A stretch of DNA of 64,000 nt from Lacihabitans sp. CCS-44 (GCF_024343735.1 NZ_RJUE01000001.1:186001-250000); one strand, 5' to 3'. Counted from the first letter of the stretch, positions 1 through 9,184 are shown. Made by a program: numbers and translations. The notes: generated by a model from the letters alone, not told the origin.

Positions 1-78
1 CCAAAAGAAGGACTTCAAAAATCACAGCAGCTTGAGTATGAGTTGCTAGAGTGGGAAAATAACCTTTGGGAGTTTTAA
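1..78 (+). CDS. C-terminal end of an unidentified protein (partial)
   Basis: Reading frame 1 is open from the window edge to a TAA at 76-78 and gives 25 residues, ending in a charged, helix-like tail (YELLEWENNLWEF). A strong terminator follows 20 bases later, which supports a genuine gene end. The tail is vaguely like the end of ABC-F ATPases, but it is too short to identify. Confidence 0.55.
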   Translation, partial: PKEGLQKSQQLEYELLEWENNLWEF

Positions 79-98
79 TATCATTTTAGAAATATTTG

Positions 99-136
99 AG
101 AGGGGTAAAACGAAAGTTTTACCCCTCTTTTTTTTT
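99..136 (+). terminator. Rho-independent terminator
   Basis: A perfect 13-bp stem (99-111 with 116-128) closes on a GAAA tetraloop and runs into a T tract at 128-136. It ends the partial gene at the window start and separates it from the TonB receptor promoter. Confidence 0.9.
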
Positions 137-154
137 GTATATTATAGAAAATAT

Positions 155-162
155 TAAATTTG
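155..162 (+). promoter_or_regulatory. Putative -7 box for the TonB receptor
   Basis: TAAATTTG matches the Bacteroidota -7 consensus TAnnTTTG. A TTTG lies at 134-137, with a spacer of 17, slightly short of the usual 19-20. The start codon is 21 bases downstream of the box. Confidence 0.5.
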
Positions 163-183
163 ATGAAAACTTAACATTAATCT

Positions 184-2727
184 ATGAAAAAAATTACACT
201 GTTCTTGTTTATGCTTATCTCGACCATACAGGTATATGGCCAAAATAAAATTGGCAAAGTAACTGATCAAAACGGCGAATCCCTGGTAGGTGCTACTATT
301 ATTGAAAAAGGCACCAACAATGGCACTACTACTGATGCCACTGGTAAATTTGAAATAAAAGTAACTAATTCATCCTCATTATTTCAAATAAGCTATATTG
401 GCTATAAATCCAAAGAACTCAAAGGATCTGAATTGGCCACAAACATTGTTTTAGAAGAAGGTAACTTATTGGATCAAATAGTAATAGTAGGCTCTAGGAG
501 TTTAAATAGGTCCGCCACAGACACGCCAGCACCGATAGATGTGATTGATATAAAAGATATTACATCTAAAACTGGCCAACTGGACTTAAACCAACTACTT
601 CAGTTTGCTGCACCTTCTTTCAACTCCAACAGACAATCTGGCTCTGATGGCACAGACCACGTAGATCCGGCTTCTCTCAGGGGCTTAGGTCCAGACCAAA
701 CATTGGTACTGATAAATGGCAAAAGAAGACATCAAAGTTCACTCGTAAACATTTATGGCACGAGAGGCCGTGGAAATTCGGGTACGGACTTAAACACGAT
801 ACCAGCTGCAGCTATAGAAAGAATAGAAATCCTTAGAGATGGAGCAGCAGCACAATACGGATCAGACGCCATAGCTGGCGTGATTAATATTGTTTTGAAA
901 AAAACTACAGAAACTTTAGAAATCAATGCCAACACGGGAATATATAAAGCTGGCTACCGATTTGATGACAAAAAATTTGATGGACTAAATTATAATGTAA
1001 ACGCCAACTATGGCTTGAAAGTAGGAAATGGTGGTTTTGTAAATTTGACGGGTGATTTCAATTTTAGAGACCACACCAACCGAGCAAATGCAGCAGCTGA
1101 TGAATTGGCTAGAAGAGAATTTGGCGATCCAAGAGCTCAAAATACAGCTATTTATTTGAACTCCAGTTTTCCCATAAATACGAATACTGCAATCTATGTA
1201 TTTGGCGGTACGAACATCAGAAAAGGAGAATCTTATGCTTGGACAAGATTTGCGGATGATGACCGTAACATTCCTTCAATTTATCCTGATGGATTCGACC
1301 CATTGATAAAAGCAGATATCAAAGACAACTCTATAGCAGCAGGAATTAAGTCTAAACTAAAAGGCTGGGATATAGATTTGAGCAATACATTTGGTTCAAA
1401 TAGGTTTGATTATTCTTTAGAAAATACGCTAAACTCATCTCTTGGAGCCACTTCTCCAACGGAATTTGAAGCGGGAGGTTTCAGTTTAAATCAAAACACC
1501 ATCAACCTTGGATTTTCTAAATTTTTGAAAGATAAAATGGCTGGCCTGAACATAGCCTATGGAGCTGAATACAGAATGGAAAACTATGCGATTTTTGCAG
1601 GGGAAGAAAAATCGTACAAAAGCTATATTGCGGGCGTACCAGGCGGCTCACAAGGCTTTCCAGGTTTCCAGCCGAGTGACGAAATAGAAGCTTCAAGATC
1701 AAACTTTGGACTTTACTTTGACACAGAAGCAGATTTTACCAAGAAATTTATGGTAGGTGCAGCTTTAAGATTTGAAAATTACACAGACTTTGGCAATACA
1801 TTGAATGGAAAGATTTCAACAAGGTTAAAAGTAAACGAAACTTTGACTTTTAGAGCAACAGCTAGTACCGGCTTTAGAGCTCCTTCTTTACCTCAAATCA
1901 ATTTTAACTCCACAGTTACGAACTTCATCAATGGAAACCCAGTGGAAGTTCTAATTGCAAGAAACAATTCTGAAGTAACAAAAGCCTTGGGTATTCCGGC
2001 TCTCAAGCAAGAACTTTCAAAAAATGCCAGCCTTGGCTTTACCGTTAGACCAAACAATACGTTTTCTCTAACAGTGGATGGTTATTGGGTGCAAATCAAA
2101 GACAGGATAGTACTAACTGGACAATTTACTGACGAGGACGAACAAATAGGCCAATTACTTAAAAATGTAAATGTAGCCAAAGCTCAGTTTTTTACCAATG
2201 CAGTTAACACCACTACAACGGGCCTCGACATCATTTTGAGTAACAGAGACAAAATTGGCGAAGGACAATTAACCACTAGTTTGGCGATGAATTTCAACAA
2301 ATTAACAATTGATAAAATAAATACCAACAGCCAACTAGCTGGGAAAGAAGATACTTATTTTGACCTAAGGGAACAATATTTCTTAAAAGCGTCTGCTCCA
2401 CCTTCAAAAATAAATCTAACTTTTGACTACCAGATCAAGAAATTCAGTACAATGATAAGATTTGTGAGATTTGGCAAAGTAGAGTTGGCCGACTGGAATT
2501 ATGACGTGGCAGAAAATGATATATATAGACCAAAAACTACTACAGATTTGTCTGTTAATTATAAAATTTCTCAAAAACTAGGTTTAGCTATCGGGTCTAA
2601 TAACCTATTCAACGTATATCCTGATATGTCATCGGGTTACTACACTGAATCTGGCGGGGCTTGGGATCCTGTACAAATGGGCAGCAACGGTGCGTTTTAT
2701 TATGCCAAAATAAATATCAAACTGTAA
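184..2727 (+). CDS. TonB-dependent outer-membrane receptor
   Basis: An 847-residue outer-membrane receptor that would import an unknown ligand using TonB/ExbBD energy. It has a signal peptide (residues 1-20, ending VYGQ), a carboxypeptidase-D regulatory-like domain (about 22-90, with GKVTDQNGESLVGATI), a TonB-box-like stretch (LDQIVIVGSR, about 96-105), a plug domain (about 110-240, containing LRGLGPDQTLVLINGKR and RIEILRDGAAAQYGSDAIAG) and a beta-barrel to the C-terminus, which ends in an aromatic/hydrophobic strand (AKINIKL). The length is shorter than SusC proteins (about 1000) and no SusD follows, so a polysaccharide-utilisation role is not supported. The gene is monocistronic, with a terminator on each side. 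The substrate cannot be told from the sequence. Confidence 0.93.
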   Translation: MKKITLFLFMLISTIQVYGQNKIGKVTDQNGESLVGATIIEKGTNNGTTTDATGKFEIKVTNSSSLFQISYIGYKSKELKGSELATNIVLEEGNLLDQIVIVGSRSLNRSATDTPAPIDVIDIKDITSKTGQLDLNQLLQFAAPSFNSNRQSGSDGTDHVDPASLRGLGPDQTLVLINGKRRHQSSLVNIYGTRGRGNSGTDLNTIPAAAIERIEILRDGAAAQYGSDAIAGVINIVLKKTTETLEINANTGIYKAGYRFDDKKFDGLNYNVNANYGLKVGNGGFVNLTGDFNFRDHTNRANAAADELARREFGDPRAQNTAIYLNSSFPINTNTAIYVFGGTNIRKGESYAWTRFADDDRNIPSIYPDGFDPLIKADIKDNSIAAGIKSKLKGWDIDLSNTFGSNRFDYSLENTLNSSLGATSPTEFEAGGFSLNQNTINLGFSKFLKDKMAGLNIAYGAEYRMENYAIFAGEEKSYKSYIAGVPGGSQGFPGFQPSDEIEASRSNFGLYFDTEADFTKKFMVGAALRFENYTDFGNTLNGKISTRLKVNETLTFRATASTGFRAPSLPQINFNSTVTNFINGNPVEVLIARNNSEVTKALGIPALKQELSKNASLGFTVRPNNTFSLTVDGYWVQIKDRIVLTGQFTDEDEQIGQLLKNVNVAKAQFFTNAVNTTTTGLDIILSNRDKIGEGQLTTSLAMNFNKLTIDKINTNSQLAGKEDTYFDLREQYFLKASAPPSKINLTFDYQIKKFSTMIRFVRFGKVELADWNYDVAENDIYRPKTTTDLSVNYKISQKLGLAIGSNNLFNVYPDMSSGYYTESGGAWDPVQMGSNGAFYYAKINIKL

Positions 2728-2750
2728 ATTAAAAACTTTAGATTTTACAA

Positions 2751-2788
2751 ACGGGCACTCAATATTCATATAAAGTGTCCGTTTTTTT
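2751..2788 (+). terminator. Rho-independent terminator after the TonB receptor
   Basis: A 9-bp stem (2751-2759 with 2774-2782, one G-T pair) is followed by a run of seven T. It lies 24 bases after the receptor stop codon. Confidence 0.8.
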
Positions 2789-2830
2789 GATTTATTAGGA
2801 TTCCAAGGCCAAAATCATCAATTTTTGCAT

Positions 2831-2838
2831 TATTTTTG
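2831..2838 (+). promoter_or_regulatory. Putative -7 box for gatB
   Basis: TATTTTTG matches TAnnTTTG and ends 14 bases before the gatB ATG. No clear TTTG -33 element sits 19-20 bases upstream, so the support is the -7 box and its position. Confidence 0.45.
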
Positions 2839-2852
2839 TGAAAATTTAAGGT

Positions 2853-4295
2853 ATGGAATACGATATTGTAATTGGCTTAGAAGTTCATTGCCAACTTGAC
2901 ACCAAAAGTAAAATTTTTGCGTCAGATTCAAACAAATTTGGTGGAGAACCCAATACTCACATAAGCGTTATTACTTTAGCACATCCAGGAGTATTGCCAA
3001 AACTCAACGAAAAAGCCGTTGAATATGCTATAAAACTAGGTTTAGCCTTCGATTGCAAAATAAATCAATCCAATTTTTTCGACAGAAAAAACTATTTCTA
3101 TCCTGACCTTCCAAAAGGATACCAAATTTCGCAAGATAAGTCACCTATCTGTTGGGGTGGTGAGGTAAAGTTCAAAATAAAAAAAGGAAAAGATTTTAGC
3201 AACCATACCGTAAAAATCCACCACATACATATGGAAGAAGACGCTGGAAAATCAATACATGATATAGAACCAAACAATACATGTTTAGATTATAACCGAG
3301 CGGGCACTCCCCTACTCGAAATCGTTTCTGAGCCTTGCATGACCTCGCCTTTAGAAGCGGCCAGTTACTTGGCTGAAATTAGAAAAATGGTCCGTTTCCT
3401 TGGAATCGGTGATGGAAACATGGAAGAAGGCTCATTAAGGGCAGATTTAAATGTGTCTTTAAAACCAAAAGGAAGCGAAAAACTGGGTACCAAAGTAGAA
3501 ATCAAAAACATGAACTCTATTCGTTTTTTGCAAAAAGCCGCTGAATATGAGATAGAACGCCAAGCCGCCATTTTAGACGCTGGAGGGACTATAATACAAG
3601 AAACTAGGAGTTTTGACCCAGAACAAGGAAAAACTTTTGGCATGAGAGTAAAAGAAACCATGAACGATTATCGTTACTTCCCTGAGCCTGACCTCGCACC
3701 AATAAGCATCAGTGATGAAGAGTTACAGACTGCGAAGTCGAACATGCCAAAACTACCTTATGATTTGTTCGAAACTTTCAGCAAAGAAATGGGTATTTTA
3801 GAAGAACACGCATATCTTTTGACCGAGGAAAAATCACTAAGTGACTATTTTATAGAAACTTGTAGCTTTACAAAAAACTATAAAAGTGTTTCAAACTGGA
3901 TACTCTCGAATATTAAAGGATATTTAAACGAAAACAACCTCGACATCAGTCAGTTTGCTGTAAAACCAGCAAAGTTAGCTGAGCTAATTAAAAACATTGA
4001 TGAAGGTAATATCAGCAATTCTGCGGCACAAATGTTAATGAATCTGTTAATCAACGAGCCAGAAAGTGATATTTTAGCATTGGCAAAGTCTAAGAGTCTG
4101 ATACAAAGTCAAGATTCTGACTCTATGGCTATTTGGATTGAGGAAGTTTTGTCTCAAAATGCTCAGAAAGCAGAAGAATACAAGAAAGGTAAAAAAGGCT
4201 TAATGGGATTTTTTGTAGGAGAAGTAATGAAAAAATCCAAAGGTGCGGCCGACCCAAAGATTTTGAACACACTTTTGGCTGAAAAATTGAAATAA
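2853..4295 (+). CDS. gatB: Asp-tRNA(Asn)/Glu-tRNA(Gln) amidotransferase subunit B
   Basis: This is the tRNA-binding and kinase subunit of the GatCAB complex, which converts mischarged Glu-tRNA(Gln) or Asp-tRNA(Asn) to the correct aminoacyl-tRNA in the cytoplasm. It has 480 residues, the normal family length. Visible signatures are the N-terminal [10 protein letters not shown], the metal-site region [11 protein letters not shown], the family block [16 protein letters not shown], the [12 protein letters not shown] segment and [12 protein letters not shown]. The helical tail domain with [20 protein letters not shown] (GatB/YqeY type) completes the protein. gatA and gatC are not in the window. 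A TlpA-like gene follows closely and may be cotranscribed. Confidence 0.97.
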   Translation: MEYDIVIGLEVHCQLDTKSKIFASDSNKFGGEPNTHISVITLAHPGVLPKLNEKAVEYAIKLGLAFDCKINQSNFFDRKNYFYPDLPKGYQISQDKSPICWGGEVKFKIKKGKDFSNHTVKIHHIHMEEDAGKSIHDIEPNNTCLDYNRAGTPLLEIVSEPCMTSPLEAASYLAEIRKMVRFLGIGDGNMEEGSLRADLNVSLKPKGSEKLGTKVEIKNMNSIRFLQKAAEYEIERQAAILDAGGTIIQETRSFDPEQGKTFGMRVKETMNDYRYFPEPDLAPISISDEELQTAKSNMPKLPYDLFETFSKEMGILEEHAYLLTEEKSLSDYFIETCSFTKNYKSVSNWILSNIKGYLNENNLDISQFAVKPAKLAELIKNIDEGNISNSAAQMLMNLLINEPESDILALAKSKSLIQSQDSDSMAIWIEEVLSQNAQKAEEYKKGKKGLMGFFVGEVMKKSKGAADPKILNTLLAEKLK

Positions 4296-4353
4296 AAAAT
4301 ATTTATACAATTTTCATTTGTGTTACATACAGATGAAAAAACTAAATCGTAAA

Positions 4354-5502
4354 ATGAAAAAGAATTTATTGTTCCTATTTTTTGTGGGCATAATTATGTC
4401 CTGCAATTCACAAACAAAAGAAACTTCTGGTCTTTCATTAAAAATAAAAGGTACTATTACAAACGATGTGTCGGGAATGGTTTATTTAGAACGAATGAAC
4501 GAACGAAACATTGGTTCTAAAATAGATAGTGCCAAAATAACAGCCAAGGCATTTAATTTTAGCACCAAAATAGAAGAACCTGGCATTTATCAACTGAACA
4601 TTGCTAATGAACAAGTTATAGGATTAATACTAGACGGTGGCGAAGAGTTGACCATTGTAGCTGACGGTTCTGCTACGCCTGACAAAGCGGCAACTGCCAA
4701 GGTAGATGGCTCCGAAAACATGAGAATGTTTAATGAAGTTATGATGGACATGCAGGCTTTCTCTAAAAATGTGAGTACTTTGGATGCTAAATTCCAAGCG
4801 GCAAAAAATGAGAAAGACAAAGGTGTTTTAAGAAATGAATATTTGGCCATGCTAGATGGTCAGAAAAACTTAGTCATGCCTAAAATAAAATCAATGGGAA
4901 CATCACTTGCAGCTATAATAGCTGCAAATAACTTCCTGAAACCAGATTTTGGAGGAGAATACCAGTTTGAACTCAAAGAAAAATTAGAAAAAGCAGGCAA
5001 GAATCATTTCTTCGCCAAAATGTTTATTCAGACAATAAACCAGGCTTCGGTTGGCACAGTTGGCTCTGTGGCACCCGACTTTGAACTCACCACTTTAGAA
5101 GGCAAAAAAGTAAAACTATCTGACTTTAAGGGAAAAACCGTTATCATAGACTTTTGGGCTACTTGGTGTGGGCCGTGCATTATGGCGTTTCCCGGCATGA
5201 AAAAAGCTACAGAAAAATACAAAGATGATCCAAATGTGGTCTTCTTGTTTGTCAATACATTTGAGAGAGTGGGTGAAGGCCAATGGAAAGACCACGTAGG
5301 TAAATTCATAACCAACCGTGGATTTTCGTTTATGAACCCAGTACTTGATATTGGCAATCAAACAGCTCTAACTTATGGAGTAGAGGGTATTCCAGCCAAA
5401 TTCTGTATAGATAAAGATGGAAAAGTAAAACACAAAGGCTCGGGATATTTAGGAAGTACAGAGGCAGTATTCAATGAGATGGTTGAATGGGTTGAGAAAT
5501 AA
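4354..5502 (+). CDS. TlpA-like thioredoxin-fold lipoprotein (DUF4369 type)
   Basis: A periplasm-facing thiol-disulfide oxidoreductase anchored as a lipoprotein. Starting at ATG 4354 gives 382 residues with a signal sequence and lipobox (GIIMSC, lipidated Cys17). An in-frame ATG at 4333 and a TTG at 4318 would only lengthen the n-region. Residues about 28-120 resemble the DUF4369 beta domain common in Bacteroidota TlpA-like proteins. The C-terminal half is a thioredoxin/AhpC-TSA fold: [26 protein letters not shown], then the redox motif WCGPC at residues 271-275 and the cis-Pro region GIPAKFCID. Likely roles are reduction of periplasmic protein disulfides or cytochrome maturation; the exact partner is unknown. 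A terminator follows. Confidence 0.9.
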   Translation: MKKNLLFLFFVGIIMSCNSQTKETSGLSLKIKGTITNDVSGMVYLERMNERNIGSKIDSAKITAKAFNFSTKIEEPGIYQLNIANEQVIGLILDGGEELTIVADGSATPDKAATAKVDGSENMRMFNEVMMDMQAFSKNVSTLDAKFQAAKNEKDKGVLRNEYLAMLDGQKNLVMPKIKSMGTSLAAIIAANNFLKPDFGGEYQFELKEKLEKAGKNHFFAKMFIQTINQASVGTVGSVAPDFELTTLEGKKVKLSDFKGKTVIIDFWATWCGPCIMAFPGMKKATEKYKDDPNVVFLFVNTFERVGEGQWKDHVGKFITNRGFSFMNPVLDIGNQTALTYGVEGIPAKFCIDKDGKVKHKGSGYLGSTEAVFNEMVEWVEK

Positions 5503-5520
5503 TTAAAACTAATTTACACA

Positions 5521-5555
5521 AATAGCCCAGATGAAAATTTGAGGCTATTTTTTTT
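5521..5555 (+). terminator. Rho-independent terminator
   Basis: A 7-bp stem (AATAGCC 5521-5527 with GGCTATT 5543-5549) is followed by T to 5555. It separates the TlpA-like gene from proC. Confidence 0.75.
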
Positions 5556-5575
5556 GATATTTTACAATAAACATT

Positions 5576-6376
5576 ATGAAAATAGCGATAGTAGGATGCG
5601 GAAATATGGGAATGGCCTTCGCAAGGTCTTTCATTCAATATGATTTGGTAAAAAAAGAAAACCTTTTGCTCATTGAAAAAAGCCCAGAAAGGTCCGAAAT
5701 CCTAAAAAAATCAAAAGAAGGTGTGGTAGTTGATACCATTAATGATACACTTTCGACCTATGACTTGGTCATATTATCCGTAAAACCTCAAGATTTTAGT
5801 GCGGTAGCCAATGAGCTCAAAAGTTTCTTAAATCCTGAGCAAGTAGTTTTGTCAATAATGGCGGGCATAACAATGGCCAGAATACAATCCGAACTAAGTC
5901 ACAAATTGGTGGTAAGAGCTATGCCCAATACACCAGCCATGCTTGGGCAAGGAATTACGGGCTTTTGTGCTTCCGAAGGCATAGGGTTTTCCAAATTGCT
6001 CAAAATTGAAAACCTTATAAATGCCACTGGACGTTCGGTGTACATTGAAGATGAAAACATGATAGATGCCGTAACCGCACTGAGTGGCAGTGGGCCTGCG
6101 TATTTTTATTATGTTGTGAAACACATGGTAGAGGCAGGTAAAACTATGGGATTCGATGAAGGTCTTTCCAGACTTCTAGTAAAACAAACCATGCTTGGAG
6201 CCTACCATCTTATAAACAACGCCGAACTCAGTCTAGATGACCTCATAAAGGCGGTAGCGTCCAAAGGCGGAACTACCGAGGCCGCACTCAGCACTTTTGC
6301 CGAGGCCAATATCGGCATTGGGCTGGAGCAAGGAATACTAAATGCCGAAAAACGGGCCAAGGAGCTTTCAAAATAA
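5576..6376 (+). CDS. proC: Pyrroline-5-carboxylate reductase
   Basis: Catalyses the last step of proline synthesis, NAD(P)H-dependent reduction of 1-pyrroline-5-carboxylate, in the cytosol. The 266 residues match the family length. It has an N-terminal Rossmann motif (GCGNMG, residues 7-12), SVKPQDF, RAMPNTPAMLGQG, and the C-terminal signature ALSGSGPAYFYYVVKHM leading to VASKGGTTEAALSTF. The stop codon (6374-6376) directly abuts the ATG of the next gene, a metallo-beta-lactamase, so the two are probably translated from one mRNA. The other proline biosynthetic genes are not in the window. Confidence 0.97.
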   Translation: MKIAIVGCGNMGMAFARSFIQYDLVKKENLLLIEKSPERSEILKKSKEGVVVDTINDTLSTYDLVILSVKPQDFSAVANELKSFLNPEQVVLSIMAGITMARIQSELSHKLVVRAMPNTPAMLGQGITGFCASEGIGFSKLLKIENLINATGRSVYIEDENMIDAVTALSGSGPAYFYYVVKHMVEAGKTMGFDEGLSRLLVKQTMLGAYHLINNAELSLDDLIKAVASKGGTTEAALSTFAEANIGIGLEQGILNAEKRAKELSK

Positions 6377-7105
6377 ATGAAGAATTTTATCTATTTCCTA
6401 TTACTTCCTATCTTTTTTGCCTGCAATCCAAGTAAATCGCTTGTAAGCATAAACGAAAAGCAGTTGGCATTTTATAAGATTAAGAAAAACACCTTTGTGC
6501 ACATTTCGTTTCTGCAGACCCAAACATGGGGAAAAGTGGGTTGCAATGGAATGGTTTACATTCATAAAAACCAAGCCTTTGTGTTTGATACACCGGCTGA
6601 CAACGAAACCTCCGAGGTACTAATAAAAACTTTGGAAGAACAGAAAATTAAAATAAAGGGTGTAGTAGTGAATCATTTTCACAATGACTGCCTTGGCGGA
6701 CTAGAGGCTTTTCACAAAAAAGGAATCAAAAGCTATGCCTCTGAAAAAACGATAGAATTAGCGAAAAAAGACAGCGTGACCATACCACAAATAGGTTTCA
6801 AAGAAAAACTGACTTTACGAATAGGAAAAAAGGAAATTGTGAATCAATATTTGGGCGAGGCACATACCAAAGACAACATCATCAGTTATATTCCTTCCGA
6901 AAAAGCAATGTTTGGTGGGTGTATGGTTAAAGAAGTAAATGCTGGAAAAGGATTTCTTGGTGATGCAAACGAAAAAGAGTGGTCAAATACCATCCGAAAT
7001 GTAAAAAAAGCGTTCCCAACTGCACAATTTATAGTTCCCGGCCATGGGAAACCAGGTGGTCAAGAATTGCTGGATTACACGATACAGATGTTTGAAATAA
7101 AATAA
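6377..7105 (+). CDS. Subclass B1 metallo-beta-lactamase, lipoprotein
   Basis: A predicted zinc beta-lactamase of 242 residues, the normal B1 length. The N-terminus is a lipoprotein signal (FACNPSKS, lipidated Cys16), so the enzyme is probably membrane-anchored in the periplasm. All B1 zinc ligands are present: His100, His102 and Asp104 in HFHNDCLGG, His163 in YLGEAHTKDN, Cys182 in GGCMVK and His223 in VPGHGKPGG. Lys185, the B1 lysine that contacts the substrate carboxylate (standard Lys224), is also present. From memory, the region after the HxHxD motif resembles CcrA/CfiA and BlaB rather than generic MBL-fold hydrolases. It abuts proC with no gap, an odd partner. There are no mobile-element traces, so this is likely an intrinsic chromosomal enzyme. 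Activity is inferred, not shown. Confidence 0.88.
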   Translation: MKNFIYFLLLPIFFACNPSKSLVSINEKQLAFYKIKKNTFVHISFLQTQTWGKVGCNGMVYIHKNQAFVFDTPADNETSEVLIKTLEEQKIKIKGVVVNHFHNDCLGGLEAFHKKGIKSYASEKTIELAKKDSVTIPQIGFKEKLTLRIGKKEIVNQYLGEAHTKDNIISYIPSEKAMFGGCMVKEVNAGKGFLGDANEKEWSNTIRNVKKAFPTAQFIVPGHGKPGGQELLDYTIQMFEIK

Positions 7106-7141
7106 ACTCTCACTAAGAAAATAAAACCACCAGAATCGACC

Positions 7142-7156
7142 ATTCATTAAATGAAT
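7142..7156. promoter_or_regulatory. Perfect 15-bp palindrome, candidate Lrp-family operator
   Basis: ATTCATT-A-AATGAAT is a perfect inverted repeat with a one-base centre. It ends 4 bases upstream of the -7 box at 7161-7168, i.e. in the promoter spacer. This fits autoregulation by the Lrp/AsnC protein encoded just downstream, since such proteins bind A/T-rich dyads of about 15 bp. Binding is inferred. Confidence 0.5.
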
Positions 7157-7160
7157 ATCT

Positions 7161-7168
7161 TAAATTTG
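7161..7168 (+). promoter_or_regulatory. Putative -7 box for the Lrp-type regulator
   Basis: TAAATTTG fits TAnnTTTG; the start codon lies 22 bases downstream of the box. The palindrome at 7142-7156 occupies the space between the -33 and -7 regions. Confidence 0.5.
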
Positions 7169-7190
7169 AATTTTTAAAGAATAAAATTCT

Positions 7191-7652
7191 ATGATTGATA
7201 TAGATCCGGTGGATTTGAAGATTTTAAAACTTCTCAAAAAAGACGGCATGATGACCAACAGGCAGATTGCCGTTGAACTCAATCTCACCACCACTCCCAT
7301 TCACGAAAGGATAAAAAGGCTACGAAGGGATGGGTTTATAGAAAAATACACCATTGAGCTTAATCGCAAAAAACTAAATAAAAATCTAATCGTTTTCTGT
7401 AATGTATCGCTCAAAGAACACGCCCAGCAGTTTCTCACTCAATTTGAGAAAGATGTGCAAACCGTACCCGAAGTTGTAGAGTGTTATTGTGTTTCGGGAG
7501 GTTCTGACTTCCTTCTAAAGGTAATTGTATCAGACATGGAAGAGTACAAAGACTTTATTCTAAACAAGTTAGCGGCAATATCTAATATCGGAAGTGCTCA
7601 GTCACACTTTGTGATTACAGAAGCCAAGCACTCATCTATTATTGGGGAATAG
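7191..7652 (+). CDS. Lrp/AsnC family transcriptional regulator
   Basis: A 153-residue DNA-binding regulator of the feast/famine family, usually responsive to an amino acid. The N-terminal winged helix-turn-helix is clear: DLKILKLLKKDGMMTN followed by RQIAVELNLTTTPIHERIKRL. The C-terminal half is the RAM/AsnC ligand-binding domain, with VPEVVECYCVSGGSDFLLKV and a terminal conserved region ending FVITEAKHS. The length is typical. The gene has its own promoter with an overlapping palindrome. The upstream neighbours are proC and a beta-lactamase, so an amino-acid-linked regulon is plausible but unproven. Its 3' end overlaps the convergent DUF4126 gene by 14 bases. Confidence 0.93.
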   Translation: MIDIDPVDLKILKLLKKDGMMTNRQIAVELNLTTTPIHERIKRLRRDGFIEKYTIELNRKKLNKNLIVFCNVSLKEHAQQFLTQFEKDVQTVPEVVECYCVSGGSDFLLKVIVSDMEEYKDFILNKLAAISNIGSAQSHFVITEAKHSSIIGE

Positions 7653-8217
7653 TTTTTTTGTGTTTGAAAAATAGTTTCTTTAACATCCAAAATACGAGCA
7701 GAATAGCCAAAATACCCATTACAAGTGGAATCCAAAGAGATACAAGCGAAATGCCCACAGCCAGTATGTTTTCGAATGTACTGAAAAAACTATTTCCAAT
7801 TCCACCGGTAAATTTTGTAGAACCCAGCCGTATTAAGGAAGTGCCAGCCTGAACTGTTCCGGCTACTCCCCCACCGGCCAATATTCCGAGTCCCCATTGC
7901 AGCGTTGGATCGTCTATTTTTAGGAACTGCGTAGTAAGGAGCGTTCCAGCAACCACAGATGCGGGTAGTGCAATAGAATCCAACAGATTGTCTATGAAAG
8001 CAATATAATAAGAGGCGATTTCGACCGCTGAGGCAACTATCAAAACAAAAGTGGCGGTATTACTCACCATCCATCCAAAATCATCAGAAACACTTACTAA
8101 ACCAAACCTAGCCGCCAAATTGGACACCAAAAGTGGAATAAAAACCCTGAAACCACTACCAGCACTCAGTGCCACACCGAGCAGCAATCCGGGAACCCAA
8201 GTGATCCATTCTTCCAT
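7639..8217 (-). CDS. DUF4126 family membrane protein
   Basis: A 192-residue integral membrane protein of unknown function. Hydrophobic segments alternate with glycine-rich loops: WVPGLLLGVALSAGSGFRVF at the N-terminus, a segment near TATFVLIVASAVEIASYYIAF, an amphipathic LPASVVAGTLLTTQF region, ILAGGGVAGTVQAG, and a last pair of helices (ILAVGISLVSLWIPLVMGIL), then a basic tail KKLFFKHKKT. This pattern fits DUF4126. It lies 2 bases after the yicC stop, so the pair is probably cotranscribed, and its end overlaps the convergent Lrp-type gene. Confidence 0.8.
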   Translation of the reverse strand: MEEWITWVPGLLLGVALSAGSGFRVFIPLLVSNLAARFGLVSVSDDFGWMVSNTATFVLIVASAVEIASYYIAFIDNLLDSIALPASVVAGTLLTTQFLKIDDPTLQWGLGILAGGGVAGTVQAGTSLIRLGSTKFTGGIGNSFFSTFENILAVGISLVSLWIPLVMGILAILLVFWMLKKLFFKHKKTIPQ

Positions 8218-8219
8218 TT

Positions 8220-9104
8220 TTACAAAATATTCATGGTTTGCTCTTTGATTTTTTCGAGCTCGTCTTTCATTTGCACTACCAAACGCTGAATGACAGCGTC
8301 ATTGGCCTTTGAGCCTATGGTATTAATTTCCCGACCAATTTCCTGAGCAATAAAATTGAGTTTTTTACCATTAGAAGCTATTTCCAACTCTTTTTTGAAA
8401 TAATCCAAATGATTAGTCAATCGTACTTTTTCCTCAGAGATATCATATTTTTCAACATAATAGATTAACTCTTGTTCAAACCTGTTCTTGTCAAAATTCT
8501 CACTATTTACAAAATCAGCCACAGATTTCTCCAATCGTTCTCTTATGGCTGGAATCCTTTTCGGATCTTGTTCGATGACCAATTGCAAAAGACCGTCTAT
8601 GATGTCAATATATTCAACAAATTTCAGCTTAGTTATTTGGCCTTCTTGCTGTCTAAATTCCTTACAGTTCGTTATCGCTTGCCCAATCAATTTCATGATT
8701 AACTTCCACTCATCTTCTACTTCCTCAGTATTTAAAGCATTGGTATTGTATGCATTAGGCATCATGGTGGCCATTCTAAGTACTTCCGTTTGGGAAGGCT
8801 CAAAGCCCAATTCCTTTGCTGTCTGAATTAAATCTTTAAAATAGGCTTTTACCAATGGGCGGTTTACAGTTGTTCCTGCCGATTCTTCGTCTTTGGGAGT
8901 TACGTTCAGCATCATCTCTATTTTTCCTCTTTCCAATTCTTTTGAAAGCAAATTCCTAACTTCGATTTCGCGATTAGAGAAACTTCTTGGAAGCCTACAA
9001 TAAATATCAGAGAACTTTGAGTTGAGTGTTTTAATTTCTACGGAAACGGCCATCTTATCAGTTTCGATAGAGGCAGAACCGAAACCCGTCATTGATTGTA
9101 ACAT
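8220..9104 (-). CDS. yicC: YicC-family endoribonuclease
   Basis: A 294-residue member of the YicC/YloC family, whose E. coli member is an endoribonuclease acting on small RNAs. The N-terminus MLQSMTGFGSASIE, followed by VEIKTLNSKFSDIYCRLPRS and REIEVRNLLSKELERGKIE, is diagnostic. The C-terminal DUF1808-like block has RFEQELIYYVEKYDISEE, RLTNHLDYF and GKKLNFIAQEIGREINTIGSKAND. It is divergent from argS, with 100 bases between the start codons. Confidence 0.93.
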   Translation of the reverse strand: MLQSMTGFGSASIETDKMAVSVEIKTLNSKFSDIYCRLPRSFSNREIEVRNLLSKELERGKIEMMLNVTPKDEESAGTTVNRPLVKAYFKDLIQTAKELGFEPSQTEVLRMATMMPNAYNTNALNTEEVEDEWKLIMKLIGQAITNCKEFRQQEGQITKLKFVEYIDIIDGLLQLVIEQDPKRIPAIRERLEKSVADFVNSENFDKNRFEQELIYYVEKYDISEEKVRLTNHLDYFKKELEIASNGKKLNFIAQEIGREINTIGSKANDAVIQRLVVQMKDELEKIKEQTMNIL

Positions 9105-9176
9105 AAATAGTGATTTTCTTTTGTGTAAAACTAAGGAATTAATCGCTGAAATTGGTCAATCTAAGGCAAAAAAGTG

Positions 9177-9184
9177 TAATTTTG
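9177..9184 (+). promoter_or_regulatory. Putative -7 box for argS
   Basis: TAATTTTG fits TAnnTTTG and sits 20 bases before the argS ATG. A weak TTGG lies at 9152-9155 in the -33 region. Its position argues against the longer upstream reading frame. Confidence 0.5.

Noticed and set aside
184-2727. SusC of a polysaccharide-utilisation locus
   Set aside because: It is 847 residues and has no SusD-like gene or glycoside hydrolase next to it.
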